Translations under genes and position numbers: made by a program | In this document: positions 19,853-29,854 of the stretch, in pieces | Position numbering within the stretch: position 1 is the stretch's first letter | Layout: every line of letters starts with the position of its first letter | DNA from: Mycobacteriaceae bacterium | Lineage (GTDB): Bacteria; Actinomycetota; Actinomycetes; Mycobacteriales; Mycobacteriaceae | Assembly (NCBI GenBank): GCA_019245755.1 | Contig: JAFARC010000066.1 | Coordinates: 62,001 to 126,000 of the forward strand | Direction: 5' to 3' | Length of the DNA stretch: 64,000 nucleotides | Notes under the pieces: model-generated | Told to the model about the DNA's origin: nothing | The model's database searches: none | Seen by the model: the letters and a program-made list of their open reading frames with translations, nothing else

Positions 19853-20809
19853 CTAGGGCCGCAGCGTGTTCATCGGAGGCCGGTCGGTCAGCGACACCGG
19901 CGACAACCGCGGGGTGTAGCCGTCGCCGTCGGCGAAGAACTGGGTCAGCCCGGTCCCGGAGTCGGGGACGCCGCAGCGCGCCAGCAGCGTGGCGATCACC
20001 TGGCGGCTCATCCCGCCCAGCTCGGTGAGCGGCCGGTTGCGGTGGGCCCTCACACCGAGGTTGACCTGCGCGATCGCACCCAGGCCGAGCCGGTCGTAGG
20101 TGTCGACGAGCAAGCCGATCTCCACCCCGTAGCCGGGGGCGAACGGCACCGACATCAGCAGTTCACGGGTGGCGGCGTACTCGCCGCCCAGCGGCTGCAG
20201 GATGCAGCTCAGCCCGGGCCGCAGGGCCGCCAGCAGCGGCCGCGCGACCAGCTGGGTGACCCGTCCGCCGCCGTTGGCGTCCTCGCTGCCGCTGACCTTC
20301 AACGGCCGCCGATAGAAGCCCTTGACGAGGTGGACTCCGTCGACCGTCAGCAGCGGGCCCACCAGCCGCGGCACGAACATCGGGTCGGGGTCGATCAGGT
20401 CGGAGTCGATGAACACGATGATGTCGCCGCTGGTGGCCGCCAGCGACCGCCACAGCACCTCACCCTTGCCCGGCTGCGGGGGCAGCTCGGGCAGCGCCTG
20501 CTCGCGGCTGACGACCCGGGCCCCCGCGGCGATGGCCCGGATCTCGGTCTCGTCGCTGGAGCCGGAGTCCAGCACGATCAGCTCGTCGACCAGCCCGCCG
20601 AGCATCGGCGAGATGCTGTCGATCACCGACGCGACGGTCTCCTGTTCGTTCAGCGCCGGCAGCACGACCGAGATCGTGCGGCCGGCCCCCCGTGACATCT
20701 TGGCGGCCTCGAGTTCGGCGACGGTCCACGACGGCCTGGCGAAGGTGTGGTCGGCCAGCCACTTGTCGCCGGCGAGGTCCGCGGCGCTCAGCTCTGGTGC
20801 AGCGGTCAT
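19853..20809 (-). CDS. gpgS: Glucosyl-3-phosphoglycerate synthase GpgS
   Basis: 318 residues from ATG 20809. GT81 glycosyltransferase that transfers glucose from UDP-glucose to 3-phosphoglycerate, first step of methylglucose lipopolysaccharide synthesis. N-terminal start WLADHTFARPSWTVAEL is typical; nucleotide-binding strand ISVVLPALNEQETVASVI; metal-binding DxD in IVFIDSDLIDPDP; active-site region GFYRRPLKVSG and GGRVTQLVARPLLAALRP; C-terminal QVNLGVRAHRNRPLTELGGM. The ATG overlaps the stop of folP2 (ATGA), so expression is coupled. Equals Rv1208. The longer open frame upstream is the folP2 region out of frame. Confidence 0.95.
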   Translation of the reverse strand: MTAAPELSAADLAGDKWLADHTFARPSWTVAELEAAKMSRGAGRTISVVLPALNEQETVASVIDSISPMLGGLVDELIVLDSGSSDETEIRAIAAGARVVSREQALPELPPQPGKGEVLWRSLAATSGDIIVFIDSDLIDPDPMFVPRLVGPLLTVDGVHLVKGFYRRPLKVSGSEDANGGGRVTQLVARPLLAALRPGLSCILQPLGGEYAATRELLMSVPFAPGYGVEIGLLVDTYDRLGLGAIAQVNLGVRAHRNRPLTELGGMSRQVIATLLARCGVPDSGTGLTQFFADGDGYTPRLSPVSLTDRPPMNTLRP

Positions 20810-21681
20810 GCCAGTCCCCTCACCGTGCGCGTCGGCGGACGAACACCCTCGATCGCCGCGACCATGTCCAGGACCCGTCGAGTGTGCCCGACCTCGTGGA
20901 CCCGGAACATCCGCACACCGGCTGCGGCCGCCAGCGCCGTGGCGGCCAGGGTGCCTTCCAGGCGCTCGGTCAAGCCCACACCCAGAGTTTCCCCGACGAA
21001 GTCCTTGTTGCTCAGCGCCATCAGCACGGGCCATCCGGTGTTAACAAGATCTTCCACGTGGTGCAACAAAGCGAGCCCGTGGAAGGTGTTTTTGCCGAAA
21101 TCGTGGGTGGGGTCGATCAGGATCGCGTCCGGTGACACCCCGGCCGCCACGGCCCGCTCGGCCGCCGCGGTGAGCTCGGCGATGACGTGGTCGACGACCC
21201 CGCGGGTACTGGTTCCGTAGCTGACCCGAAACGGGCGAGTGCGCGGCGCCGCGCCGCCGGTGTGCGAGCAGACCATGCCGGCGCCGAGCTCCGCGGCCAG
21301 GTCCGCCAGCCCGCGGTCGGCGCCGGCCCAGCTGTCGTTGATGAGGTCCGCGCCGGCCGCGCAGGCCTGCCGGGCCACCGCCGCCCGCCAGGTGTCGACG
21401 CTGATCAGGGCATCCGGGTAGGCGGCGCGGATCCACCCGATGAATGGCACCACCCGCGCGATCTCCTCGTCGGTGTCCACCGCCCGGCCCGGCCCTGCCT
21501 TCACCCCGCCGACGTCGATGACGTCGGCGCCCTCGGCGAGGGCCCGATGCACGGCGGCCTTGGCCGCGTCGTCACCGAAGGTGGCTCCGCGGTCGTAGAA
21601 CGAGTCCGGGGTGCGGTTGACGACGGCCATGATCAACGCACGGTCGGCGGCCACCGGCCGTCCGCAGAATGTCGACTGCAC
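20806..21681 (-). CDS. folP2: FolP2, dihydropteroate synthase homologue
   Basis: 291 residues from GTG 21681. TIM barrel of the pterin-binding family: LIMAVVNRTPDSFYDRGAT, GADVIDVGGVKAGPG, SVDTWRAAVARQACAAGADLINDSW, and LIDPTHDFGKNTFH. Compared with true DHPS (FolP1) the pterin-site phrase is DVGG rather than DVGGESTRPG, and mycobacterial FolP2 proteins have been reported to lack DHPS activity, so a role in folate synthesis should not be assumed. It is fused by a 4-bp overlap to gpgS, hinting at a link with methylglucose polysaccharide synthesis. The N-terminus lacks the repeat-rich extension of Rv1207. Confidence 0.88.
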   Translation of the reverse strand: MQSTFCGRPVAADRALIMAVVNRTPDSFYDRGATFGDDAAKAAVHRALAEGADVIDVGGVKAGPGRAVDTDEEIARVVPFIGWIRAAYPDALISVDTWRAAVARQACAAGADLINDSWAGADRGLADLAAELGAGMVCSHTGGAAPRTRPFRVSYGTSTRGVVDHVIAELTAAAERAVAAGVSPDAILIDPTHDFGKNTFHGLALLHHVEDLVNTGWPVLMALSNKDFVGETLGVGLTERLEGTLAATALAAAAGVRMFRVHEVGHTRRVLDMVAAIEGVRPPTRTVRGLA

Positions 21682-21706
21682 CTCACCAGGGTGCCAGGTG
21701 CCGACC

Positions 21707-23536
21707 TCAGCCCTTGGGACGCTTCCCGTCCGCGACTTCCTTCGGGTATTCGTCGTAGTACTCGACGTAGCCTTCGTCGCGGCCCTTGAGCACGTAGACC
21801 GGGTCGTCGATGTCGTCGCCGTAGCCTTGCTTGCGCAGCTCGACCTTCTTGCTCTTGAACGTCGAGGTGCGCTCCAGTTCCTTGACGACGCGGACGAACA
21901 GCGGCACCGCATAGCCGGGCAGGTTGTCGTAGACGGTCTTGGCCAGCGACGTGCCGTCGAACTCGGCGCCTTGTTTGACCACCACGGCCGCCATCCCGGC
22001 CCGGCCGCCTGCGCCTTCCACTTCGACGCCGTAGACGGTGCCTTCCTCGATGTTGGAATCCTTGGCGATGGCCGCCTCGACCTGGGTGGTGGCCACGTTC
22101 TCGCCCTTCCACCGGAAGGTGTCTCCGAGCCGGTCGGTGAACGCCGCGTGGCCGTACCCCTGCGGCTGCATCAAGTCGCCGGTGTTGAACCAGACGTCGC
22201 CCTTGCGGAACGCGTCGCGCACCAGCTTCTTCTCGGTGGCTTCCTTGTCGGTGTAGCCGTCGAACGGCTGGAAGTTGCTGACCTTGCTCAGCAGCAGCCC
22301 CGGCTTGCCGTCCCGCACCTTGCGCACCCGGCCGTTCTTGTCGCGCACCGGGTCGCCGGTCTCGGGGTCGTACTCGACGAACGCCACCGGCGTCGGGCAG
22401 ATACCGGCGGTCTTGGGCATGTTGAGCACGTTGACGAATGCGGTGTTGCCTTCGCTGGCGGCGTAGAACTCGCAGACCCGCTTGATGCAGAACCGCTTGG
22501 TGAATTCGTCCCAGATGGAGGGCCGCAACCCGTTGCCGGCGATCACCCGCACCTTGTGCTTGCAGTCGGTGTCCTTCTCGGGCTGGTTCAGCAGGTATGC
22601 GCAGAATTCGCCGATGTAGATGAACGCGGTGGCCTCGTGCTTGATCACCTCGTCCCAGAACCGCGACGCCGAGAACTTCTTGCCCATCGCCAGCGTCGCG
22701 CCGGCGGACAGCACCGAGGACACCGCGACCGTCAGCGCGTTGTTGTGATACAGCGGCAGGCAGCAGTACAGCGTGTCGCTGCTCTTCAGCCGCATCCCCA
22801 GTGCGCCGAAGCCGGCGAGCGCCCGCAGCCACCGGTAGTGGGTCATCACGCTGGCCTTCGGCATGCCGGTGGTGCCGGAGGTGAAGATGTAGAACGCCTT
22901 GTCCTTGGCCAGCACCGACGAGGTGACCGCCGGGTTGTCGGTCGGCGCGTCGGCGGCCAGCCGGTCGAGTTCGTCGATGCTGATCGCATCGGCGACGCCG
23001 GCGCCCGACTCCTCGACCTCCTTGAGCAGTTCTTGCTCGCCGATCAGCACCTCGGCGTTGAGCAGGCCGACGCTGTGCTCGAGCACATTGCCGCGCTGGT
23101 GGTAGTTCAACATTCCGGCGATGGCACCGAGCTTGACGACGGCCAGCATCAGCAGCACCGCGCTCGGCGAATTCTGCAGCATGATGCCGACGACGTCGCC
23201 GCGGCCGACGCCGCGGGTGGCCAGCACCGCCGCGTACCGGTTGGCGGTCTCATTGGCCTGCCGGTAGCTGACGGTTTCGTCCTCGAACTTGATGAACGCA
23301 TGGTCGCCGTAGTGCGCCGCGCGCTCCTGGAACACTTTGCCGATCGAGGTCTTGGCCGACGGCATCGCCAAAAATCCCGTCAGCACTCCGCGCAGGATCG
23401 CGGGGCTGTCCATCAACAATCCCGGCAGCCGCGCCGCGACATCGGTCAACCCGACGCTGGCCTCCCTGGCCTCGGTCCGGTCGTCGCCGGGCCCGGCATC
23501 GTCGGTGGCGTGGTTCTGTTCACTCTTTTCAGCCAT
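21707..23536 (-). CDS. fadD6: Very-long-chain fatty acyl-CoA synthetase FadD6-type (FATP family)
   Basis: 609 residues from ATG 23536 (GAGGGGGA upstream). ANL-superfamily adenylating enzyme: AMP-binding P-loop YIFTSGTTGMPKASVMTH at about 233, YCCLPLYHNNAL, AASEGNTAFVN, and VWFNTGDLMQPQGYGHAAFTDRLGDTFRWKGENVATTQVE, the last being the FATP/VLACS signature. C-terminal domain ends EYYDEYPKEVADGKRPKG. Activates fatty acids to acyl-CoA; FadD6-type proteins are linked with fatty-acid uptake. The plus-strand 680-codon open frame over it is a shadow. Lies 25 bp upstream of folP2. Equals Rv1206. Confidence 0.94.
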   Translation of the reverse strand: MAEKSEQNHATDDAGPGDDRTEAREASVGLTDVAARLPGLLMDSPAILRGVLTGFLAMPSAKTSIGKVFQERAAHYGDHAFIKFEDETVSYRQANETANRYAAVLATRGVGRGDVVGIMLQNSPSAVLLMLAVVKLGAIAGMLNYHQRGNVLEHSVGLLNAEVLIGEQELLKEVEESGAGVADAISIDELDRLAADAPTDNPAVTSSVLAKDKAFYIFTSGTTGMPKASVMTHYRWLRALAGFGALGMRLKSSDTLYCCLPLYHNNALTVAVSSVLSAGATLAMGKKFSASRFWDEVIKHEATAFIYIGEFCAYLLNQPEKDTDCKHKVRVIAGNGLRPSIWDEFTKRFCIKRVCEFYAASEGNTAFVNVLNMPKTAGICPTPVAFVEYDPETGDPVRDKNGRVRKVRDGKPGLLLSKVSNFQPFDGYTDKEATEKKLVRDAFRKGDVWFNTGDLMQPQGYGHAAFTDRLGDTFRWKGENVATTQVEAAIAKDSNIEEGTVYGVEVEGAGGRAGMAAVVVKQGAEFDGTSLAKTVYDNLPGYAVPLFVRVVKELERTSTFKSKKVELRKQGYGDDIDDPVYVLKGRDEGYVEYYDEYPKEVADGKRPKG

Positions 23537-23603
23537 GGGATCGTTTTCCCCCTCGGGTCGCGGCGCAAACTGGCGCACAGCGTAGACCCGATTGTGACCG
23601 GGG

Positions 23604-24161
23604 TTACTCGCCGGGGGCGCAAGCGGCGAGCGCCTCGTCCAGGCGACGGGTAACGACGAGGCGCGCCAGCGCCCCCGGGTGCACGTAGCCGCGGTCGACG
23701 AGGCTCACCAGCCACTCCAGCAAACCGTCGTAATGCCCGTCGGGGTCCAGCATGACCACCGGCTTGTCGTGCATGCCGAGGTAGCCGGCGGTCCACGTTT
23801 CGAACAACTCCTCGAGCGTTCCGATGCCGCCCGGCAGCGCCAGGAACGCGTCCGAGCGTTCCTCCATCACCTGTTTGCGCTCCCGCATCGTGTCGGTGAT
23901 GATCAGCTCACCGGCGTCGACATCGGCCATCTCGCGGTGCACCAGCGCCTTGGGGATCACCCCGACGGTGTGCCCGTTGTGTGCGCGGGCGCCGGTGGCC
24001 AGGGCGCCCATCGCCGAGACGTTGCCGCCACCGGAGACCAGCGTCCACCCGCGGTCGGCGATCGCCTCGCCGACTTTGGCCGCCAGCGTGAGCAGTCCTG
24101 GATGGACCGGGCCGGACGCGCAATACACGCACACCGCCCATCGCCGACGGATACTGGACAC
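23604..24161 (-). CDS. LOG-family cytokinin riboside 5'-monophosphate phosphoribohydrolase (Rv1205-like)
   Basis: 185 residues from GTG 24161. Rossmann-type lysine-decarboxylase-like fold of LOG proteins: VCVYCASGPVHPG start, LVSGGGNVSAMGALATGA, MRERKQVMEERSDAFLALPGGIGTLEELFE with the two LOG signatures (xRKxxM and PGGxGTxxE) and catalytic Arg and Glu. It hydrolyses N6-substituted AMP to free base, giving cytokinins; M. tuberculosis Rv1205 is a proteasome substrate whose accumulation yields toxic aldehydes. Some motif spacing (SGGGN rather than GGGxxGLMG) looks diverged. Divergent from the large P-loop gene over only about 34 bp. Confidence 0.9.
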   Translation of the reverse strand: MSSIRRRWAVCVYCASGPVHPGLLTLAAKVGEAIADRGWTLVSGGGNVSAMGALATGARAHNGHTVGVIPKALVHREMADVDAGELIITDTMRERKQVMEERSDAFLALPGGIGTLEELFETWTAGYLGMHDKPVVMLDPDGHYDGLLEWLVSLVDRGYVHPGALARLVVTRRLDEALAACAPGE

Positions 24162-24195
24162 AGTCGCCAACGTAGTAGCGCCATATGATGGGCGC

Positions 24196-26349
24196 TTGGG
24201 CGACGAGGAGACGGCACTGATCCGGCGAGCGCCGGCCGAGTGGGTCGTCGCGCCCGACGACCGGTCGATCGAAAGGCTCATCGCCGCGCTGGGTGAGCAG
24301 GACCGTGCCGGAGTGGTGCTGGCCGGACCCGTCGGTGTCGGCAAGGCGCTGCTCGCCGACACCGCCGCGCAACGCTTCGTGGCCGAGCACCCGTCGGCTC
24401 GGATGGCGCGGCTGGCCGGGACCGCGTCGGCGCAGCGGGTGCCGTTCGACGCGTTGGCGCATCTGGTGGATGTTGCCGACGCCGCCAAGACAACGGACCT
24501 GTTGCGCGCGGCCGGGGCGTCGCTTCGCCGTCCGGCCGGCGCTGAACTGCTTGTCGTCGTGGACGACGCCCACTACCTCGACAAGCTGTCCGCCACGCTG
24601 GTGTATCAGCTCGCGGCGAGCCGGGGCGCCCGTTTGATCGTCACGGTGGATTCCCAACAGCCCGTCCGGGAAGCGGTTTCGGCGCTGTGGACCGACGACG
24701 TGCTGAGCCGTGTCGATGTTGCCGCGCGGCCGCCCGGTGACCCGCGGTTGCTGGCGCGGGACTACGTCGGCGCGCTTCCCGCCCAGGTGCGGGAGGTGCT
24801 GGCGTACCTGGCCGTGCATGACCCGCTGTCGCACGCCGACCTGGTCGCACTGACCGGCGCCCAGCCCGTGGACTTGGCGGCGGCCGAAGGCGCGATTCGG
24901 CTGGAGCGGGCCGGCGACGGGCCCATCGCGCGCGCGGGCCACCCGCTCTACACCGACATTGTGCGTGCCGGGCTGCCGGCCGCCGCGGCACGCAGGCTGC
25001 GCACGGCACTGGTCGACCGGCTGTCGGCGCACCCGCCCGGCGACGTGATCGCCCGGCTGCGGCTGGCGGCCCTCGCGCTGGACAGCGACTCCCCGCAGCC
25101 GGCCGCCGACATCATCGTCGCGGCGCTGGCGGCGCTGCGGCTGGGCGACATGGATCTGGGTGAGCAGCTGGCGCGCGCCGCGCTGGACCGCTCCGGCGGC
25201 CTGCCGGCACGGCTGGCGCTGGCCACGGCGCTGGCCTGGCAGGGCCGCGGCCGTGCCGCCGACGAGGTGCTCGCGCCGGTCGACCCCGCGCAGCTGTCCG
25301 AAACCGAGCTGATGACGTGGGCGCTGCCGCGAGCCGCCAACCAGTTCTGGATGCTCGGCAAGCCGACCCAGGCCGCGGCGTTTCTGCAGACCACCCGCAC
25401 CCGGGTCTCGGCGCCGAGCGCGCGCGCCACGCTGGACGCCCTGGCCGCGACCTTCGCGATGAACGCGGGCACCCCGCATCGGGCGCTGCGGATGGCCGGG
25501 CAGGTGCTGGGGTCTTCCTCCGCCGATGACCAGGCCGTGGGCTGGGCGGCGTCGGCCGCGGCGTTGAGCTCGGCGCGGATCGGGCGGTTCGGTGACGTCG
25601 ACGCACTGGCTGCGCGGGCGGTGGCTGCCGAATACCCCGGGCTGCTGCGGTTCACTAGCGGCTTCGGGCGCACGACCGCGCTGGTGATGGCGGGCCGGCT
25701 CGACGCGGCCCGGTTGCTGGCCCAGAAGTACACCGACTTCGCCGAGCTGCAGCAGCCGGGCCGGGCGATCGGGGAGGTGCTGGTGGCGCACGTGGCGATC
25801 GCCCAGGGCGACTTCGACGCCGCGGTCAGGCTGCTGCGCCGGGCGGCCGACGCGCTGGCGACGACGGGTTATTCGTGGGGCCCGCTGTCGCTGATGCTGC
25901 TTTCTGCGGCGCTGGGACAGCAGGGCGACCGGATCGGCGCGGCCAAGGTGCTCAGCAGCGCCGAGTCGCGCCACGGGCTGAAGTCGGGGTTGTTCGCGCC
26001 CGAGCTGTGGCTGGCCAGGGCGTGGACCCGGGCGGCACGCGATGACGTCGCGGGCGCGATCGACGCGGCCCGCGAGGCGGTGCAGGCCGCCGAGCGCGGC
26101 GGCCAGTCGGCGGTGGCGCTGCGCGCGTTGCACGACGCGGTGCGGCTCGGCGACACGCACGCCGTGTACCGGTTGGAGCGGCTGGCCCCGCAAGTGGATT
26201 GTCGGCTCGGCCGGTTGGCGTTGGCCCACGCCCGCGCCCTGGCCGCCGGCGACGGCGGGGAGCTCGCCGAGGTCGCCGCGGAGCTTGCCGCGGTCGGGCT
26301 GCGTCCCGCCGCCGCCGACGCCGCGGCTCAGGCCGAGCGGGTGAGGTAA
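24196..26349 (+). CDS. Large P-loop ATPase with helical-repeat tail, no HTH (Rv1204c-like)
   Basis: About 717 residues if translation starts at TTG 24196; there is no ATG or GTG in frame between the LOG gene and residue 40, so the start is uncertain. Layout resembles LuxR/MalT-type STAND proteins: Walker [20 protein letters not shown] (note A in place of T/S after GK, unusual), Walker [15 protein letters not shown], then about 450 residues of Ala-rich helical repeats (TPR/MalT-like, e.g. [34 protein letters not shown]). No C-terminal helix-turn-helix, so probably not a transcription factor. Related by position to Rv1204c, whose function is unknown. Its 3' end overlaps dapE by 22 bp, tail to tail. 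Confidence 0.8.
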   Translation: MGDEETALIRRAPAEWVVAPDDRSIERLIAALGEQDRAGVVLAGPVGVGKALLADTAAQRFVAEHPSARMARLAGTASAQRVPFDALAHLVDVADAAKTTDLLRAAGASLRRPAGAELLVVVDDAHYLDKLSATLVYQLAASRGARLIVTVDSQQPVREAVSALWTDDVLSRVDVAARPPGDPRLLARDYVGALPAQVREVLAYLAVHDPLSHADLVALTGAQPVDLAAAEGAIRLERAGDGPIARAGHPLYTDIVRAGLPAAAARRLRTALVDRLSAHPPGDVIARLRLAALALDSDSPQPAADIIVAALAALRLGDMDLGEQLARAALDRSGGLPARLALATALAWQGRGRAADEVLAPVDPAQLSETELMTWALPRAANQFWMLGKPTQAAAFLQTTRTRVSAPSARATLDALAATFAMNAGTPHRALRMAGQVLGSSSADDQAVGWAASAAALSSARIGRFGDVDALAARAVAAEYPGLLRFTSGFGRTTALVMAGRLDAARLLAQKYTDFAELQQPGRAIGEVLVAHVAIAQGDFDAAVRLLRRAADALATTGYSWGPLSLMLLSAALGQQGDRIGAAKVLSSAESRHGLKSGLFAPELWLARAWTRAARDDVAGAIDAAREAVQAAERGGQSAVALRALHDAVRLGDTHAVYRLERLAPQVDCRLGRLALAHARALAAGDGGELAEVAAELAAVGLRPAAADAAAQAERVR

Positions 26350-27398
26350 CCGCGCAGCATGTCCACGGCCGCGGTGATCTGGCCGACCGGCACCCGCTCG
26401 TCGGCGCGGTGTGCCAGGTTGGGATCACCGGGGCCGTAGTTGACCGCGGGGATGCCGCGCGCCGCGAATCGCGACACGTCGGTCCAGCCGTACTTGGCCC
26501 GCACCTGTCCTCCCGCGGCGTCGACGAGCGCGGCCGCCACGGGTTTGGTCAGGCCGGGCAGCGCTCCCGCCGCGGAGTCGGTCAGCTCGATCTGCACGTC
26601 GAGGCCGTCGAGCAGGTCGCGAACGTGATCGAGCGCCTGCGCGACGCTGCGGTCGGGAGCGAACCGGAAGTTGAGGGTCACCGACGCGGTGTCGGGAATG
26701 ACGTTGCCGGCCACACCGCCGCCGATGCCCACCGCCGACAGGCCCTCCCGGTAGCTGCAGCCGTCGATGTCGACGGTGCGCGCCTGGTAGTCGGTCAGCC
26801 GGGCGAGCACCGCGCCGAGTTTGTGAATGGCGTTGTCGCCCATCCACGACCGTGCGGAATGGGCACGGGTGCCGGTGGTGCTGACCAGCACCCGGATGGT
26901 GCCCTGGCAGCCGGCCTCGATGTAGCCGCCGGTCGGTTCGCCCAGGACCGCGACGTCGGCCGCCAGCCAGTCGGGCACCTCGCGCTCGATGCGGCCCAAA
27001 CCGTTGGCGGCGGCCTCGATTTCCTCGCAGTCGTAGAACACCAGCGTCAGGTCGTGCGCGGGCTCCGCGATGGTGGCGGCGACGTGCAGGAACACCGCGA
27101 CGCCGGATTTCATGTCGACGCTCCCGCAGCCGCGCAGTTCGTCGCCGTCGCGGCGGCTGGGCAGGTTGTGGGCGACCGGCACCGTGTCGAGGTGCCCGGC
27201 CAGCAGCACCCGCGACGACCGGCCGCGGTGTGTGCGGGCCAGCACGGCGTTGCCGTTGCGGACGATCTCGAAGCCGTCGGTCTGGCAGCGCAGCGCGGCC
27301 TCGACCTCTTGGGCGATGAGGTGCTCGCGGCCCGACTCGCTGCGGATGTCGACCAGCGCCGCGGTCAGCTCGATCGGGTCGCCGTGCAGGTCCAGCAT
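26328..27398 (-). CDS. dapE: Succinyl-diaminopimelate desuccinylase
   Basis: 356 residues from ATG 27398. M20-family zinc hydrolase of the lysine/meso-DAP pathway, converting N-succinyl-LL-DAP to LL-DAP. Metal-ligand motifs: [11 protein letters not shown] (His, Asp), FYDCEEIEA (Glu catalytic/ligand region), [32 protein letters not shown], and [16 protein letters not shown] near the end carrying the last His. It is divergent from dapD, the enzyme of the same branch, across 34 bp, so both promoters must overlap there. Equals Rv1202. Confidence 0.94.
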   Translation of the reverse strand: MLDLHGDPIELTAALVDIRSESGREHLIAQEVEAALRCQTDGFEIVRNGNAVLARTHRGRSSRVLLAGHLDTVPVAHNLPSRRDGDELRGCGSVDMKSGVAVFLHVAATIAEPAHDLTLVFYDCEEIEAAANGLGRIEREVPDWLAADVAVLGEPTGGYIEAGCQGTIRVLVSTTGTRAHSARSWMGDNAIHKLGAVLARLTDYQARTVDIDGCSYREGLSAVGIGGGVAGNVIPDTASVTLNFRFAPDRSVAQALDHVRDLLDGLDVQIELTDSAAGALPGLTKPVAAALVDAAGGQVRAKYGWTDVSRFAARGIPAVNYGPGDPNLAHRADERVPVGQITAAVDMLRGYLTRSA

Positions 27399-27432
27399 GC
27401 CCGTCAACGTTAGTCCACTAGCGTGTAAGCCC

Positions 27433-28377
27433 ATGACGTCCGCGGCCGGCATCGGGCTGGCGACCATCGCAGCCGACGCAACGGTGCTCGACAGCTGGTT
27501 TCCCGAACCCGAGCTCGGTGCCGCCGGGCCGGCCGGCACGACGCGACTGTCCGTCGCACAGGTGCCCGCCCAACTCGCCGGGCTCGCTGGCCCCGACGGC
27601 GACCGTGGGGTGGAGACGGTGCTGGTCCGCACGGTGATCGAGTCGCTCGATGACAAGCCCACCGACGGTTATGACGCATATCTGCGCCTGCACCTGCTGT
27701 CGCACCGGCTGATCCCGCCGCTCGGCGCCAACCTGGACGGGGTGTTCGGCGTGCTGGCCAACGTGGTATGGACGAACCATGGTCCGTGCCGGGTGGAGGG
27801 CTTCGAGGCCGTTCGGGCGCGGCTGCGCCGCCGCGGCCCGGTGGCGGTCTACGGGGTCGACAAGTTTCCCCGGATGGTCGACTACGTGCTGCCGACCGGC
27901 GTGCGGATCGCCGACGCGGACCGGGTGCGCCTAGGCGCGCATCTGGCGTCGGGCACCACCGTGATGCACGAGGGCTTCGTGAACTTCAACGCCGGCACGT
28001 TGGGCACATCGATGATCGAGGGCCGCATCTCCTCCGGCGTGGTGGTAGGCGACGGCTCCGACATCGGCGGTGGTGCGTCGACGATGGGGACGCTGTCCGG
28101 CGGTGGCACTCAGGTGATTTCGATCGGCAAGCGCTGCCTGCTGGGCGCCAATTCCGGCCTGGGCATTTCGCTCGGCGACGACTGCGTGATCGAGGCCGGG
28201 CTGTACCTCACGGCGGGCACGAAGGTGCGCACGCCGGATGGCGCCACGGTCAAGGCGCGTGATCTGTCCGGCGGGGACAACATGCTGTTCCGCCGCAATT
28301 CGCTGACCGGCGGGGTGGAGGTGGTCGCCCGGGACGGCACCGGCATCACGCTCAACGCGATGTTGCACGCCAACTGA
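27433..28377 (+). CDS. dapD: Tetrahydrodipicolinate N-succinyltransferase
   Basis: 314 residues from ATG 27433. Catalyses succinyl transfer to tetrahydrodipicolinate, the step that commits to the succinylase DAP route used for peptidoglycan and lysine. The actinobacterial DapD type: N-terminal domain ([15 protein letters not shown]), then hexapeptide-repeat beta-helix with [27 protein letters not shown] and [23 protein letters not shown], ending [20 protein letters not shown]. Functional trimer by family. Divergent from dapE. Followed on the opposite strand by fadD36 after a 27-bp gap. Equals Rv1201c. Confidence 0.94.
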   Translation: MTSAAGIGLATIAADATVLDSWFPEPELGAAGPAGTTRLSVAQVPAQLAGLAGPDGDRGVETVLVRTVIESLDDKPTDGYDAYLRLHLLSHRLIPPLGANLDGVFGVLANVVWTNHGPCRVEGFEAVRARLRRRGPVAVYGVDKFPRMVDYVLPTGVRIADADRVRLGAHLASGTTVMHEGFVNFNAGTLGTSMIEGRISSGVVVGDGSDIGGGASTMGTLSGGGTQVISIGKRCLLGANSGLGISLGDDCVIEAGLYLTAGTKVRTPDGATVKARDLSGGDNMLFRRNSLTGGVEVVARDGTGITLNAMLHAN

Positions 28378-28404
28378 TTGCTAGCAGCCGTTCCACCTCG
28401 AATC

Positions 28405-29811
28405 TCAACCCCATGCCGCCAGCTCCTTCTTGAGCACCTTGCCCATGGCGTTGCGCGGCAGCGCGGCCACGATCCGCACCTCACGCGGCCGCTTGTGCAC
28501 CGCAAGCTGTTGGGCCACATAGTCGATCAGCGCCTCGGGCGGCGCGTCACCGACCACGAAAGCGACGATCCGCTGGCCCAGGTCGTCGTCGGGCAGGCCG
28601 ACGACAGCGGCCTCCGACACTCCCGGGTGGCCCAGCAGCGCGGTCTCCACTTCCCCGGCGCCCACCCGGTAGCCGCCCGACTTGATCAGATCGGTGGACT
28701 CCCGGCCGACGATCCGGTGCATGCCCTCGGCGTCGATCGACGCGACGTCGCCGGTGCGGTACCAGCCGCTGTCGGTGAACGCCGCCGCGGTGGCGTCGGG
28801 GCGGCCCAGGTATCCGTCGAATAGTGTCGGCGCCTTGACCTCCAGGCGCGCAACGGTTTCCCCGTCGTGGGCTGCCTCGCCGCCGTCGTCGTCGATCAGT
28901 CGGGTCGTCACACCGGTCAGCGGCAGGCCGACCCAGCCCGGTCGGCGTTCGCCGTCGGCGCGGGTGCTCAGCGTGATCAGCGACTCGGTGCTGCCGTAGC
29001 GCTCGACGGCCCGGTGCCCGGTGAGGCTGACCAGGCCGTCGAAGACCGCAACGGGCAGCGCGGCGCTGCCGGACACCAGCAGCCGGGCGCTCCGCAGCGA
29101 CGCGGCGGCCGCGGGGTCCGCGACGACGCGCGACCATACCGTCGGCACGCCGAAGTACAGCGTCCCGCGCGCGGCGGCGTACCCGGCCGGCGTCGGTCGG
29201 CCGGTGTGGACGAAACGGTTGCCGGTGCGCAGCGACCCCAGCAGGCCCAGCACCAGCCCGTGCACGTGAAACAGTGGCAGCCCGTGCACGAGCGTGTCTT
29301 CGGCCGTCCACTGCCATGCTTGGGCCAGGGCGTCGAGGTCGGCGGCGATGGCGCGCCTGCTCAGCACCACGCCCTTGGGGGCGCCGGTGGTGCCGGAGGT
29401 GTACATCACCAGCGCGGTCGCGTCGGGCGACGGCTCCGGGTAGCGGTGCCAGGACCGGGCGTGGCGCCGCACCGGGATGTGCGGCAGGCCTTCGGGCTCG
29501 TCGGGTTTGTCGCCGAGCCAGGCCGCGGCACCGGAGTCGGTCACGATGTGGCGGCGTTCGGCCCGCCCGACGTCGGCGGGCACCGGGACCACCGGCACCC
29601 CCGCGATCAGGCATCCGGTGATGGCCAGCACGGTCGCCGGGGTCGGGGCAGCCAGCACGGCGACCTGCGGCGCTCCGCCGACCCGCTCGGCCACCGACGT
29701 CGCCGCGCCGACGAGGTCGCTGCGGCTCAGGGACACCTCGCCGACCCGGACAGCGTCGCCGGGGTCGGCGCCCGCGGCGACCGTGGCGGGGTTCAGCGAG
29801 GCCAGCAGCAC
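28405..29811 (-). CDS. fadD36: Acyl-CoA synthetase FadD36
   Basis: 468 residues from GTG 29811, selected because the M. tuberculosis protein begins LLASLNPA. ANL-type adenylate-forming enzyme: P-loop ALVMYTSGTTGAPKGVVLSR (about 145), LFHVHGLVLGLLGSL, ERYGSTESLITLSTRADGERRPGWVGLPL, YRTGDVASIDAEGMHRIVGRES, and the C-terminal catalytic Lys in PRNAMGKVLKKELAAWG. Activates a carboxylic acid as acyl-CoA; the short N-terminus suggests malonyl/methylmalonyl-type or short substrates, unproven. Divergent from a NUDIX gene with a 43-bp gap. Equals Rv1193; the M. tuberculosis genes between dapD and fadD36, including PE/PPE/esx, are missing here. Confidence 0.92.
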   Translation of the reverse strand: MLLASLNPATVAAGADPGDAVRVGEVSLSRSDLVGAATSVAERVGGAPQVAVLAAPTPATVLAITGCLIAGVPVVPVPADVGRAERRHIVTDSGAAAWLGDKPDEPEGLPHIPVRRHARSWHRYPEPSPDATALVMYTSGTTGAPKGVVLSRRAIAADLDALAQAWQWTAEDTLVHGLPLFHVHGLVLGLLGSLRTGNRFVHTGRPTPAGYAAARGTLYFGVPTVWSRVVADPAAAASLRSARLLVSGSAALPVAVFDGLVSLTGHRAVERYGSTESLITLSTRADGERRPGWVGLPLTGVTTRLIDDDGGEAAHDGETVARLEVKAPTLFDGYLGRPDATAAAFTDSGWYRTGDVASIDAEGMHRIVGRESTDLIKSGGYRVGAGEVETALLGHPGVSEAAVVGLPDDDLGQRIVAFVVGDAPPEALIDYVAQQLAVHKRPREVRIVAALPRNAMGKVLKKELAAWG

Positions 29812-29854
29812 GCCAGCGAGGCTACCGCGGGGTGGCCCCCCGATACTGGGCCGT

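Noticed and set aside
21611..23653. 680-codon plus-strand open frame opposite fadD6
   Set aside because: Shadow of the fadD6 gene; antisense frames stay open in high-G+C coding DNA and the product is a Val/Gly/Arg/His-rich composition without family motifs.
23908..26229. 773-codon minus-strand open frame opposite the P-loop gene
   Set aside because: Shadow; Arg/Gln/Gly-rich composition, no ribosome site, whereas the plus frame has P-loop and Walker B motifs.
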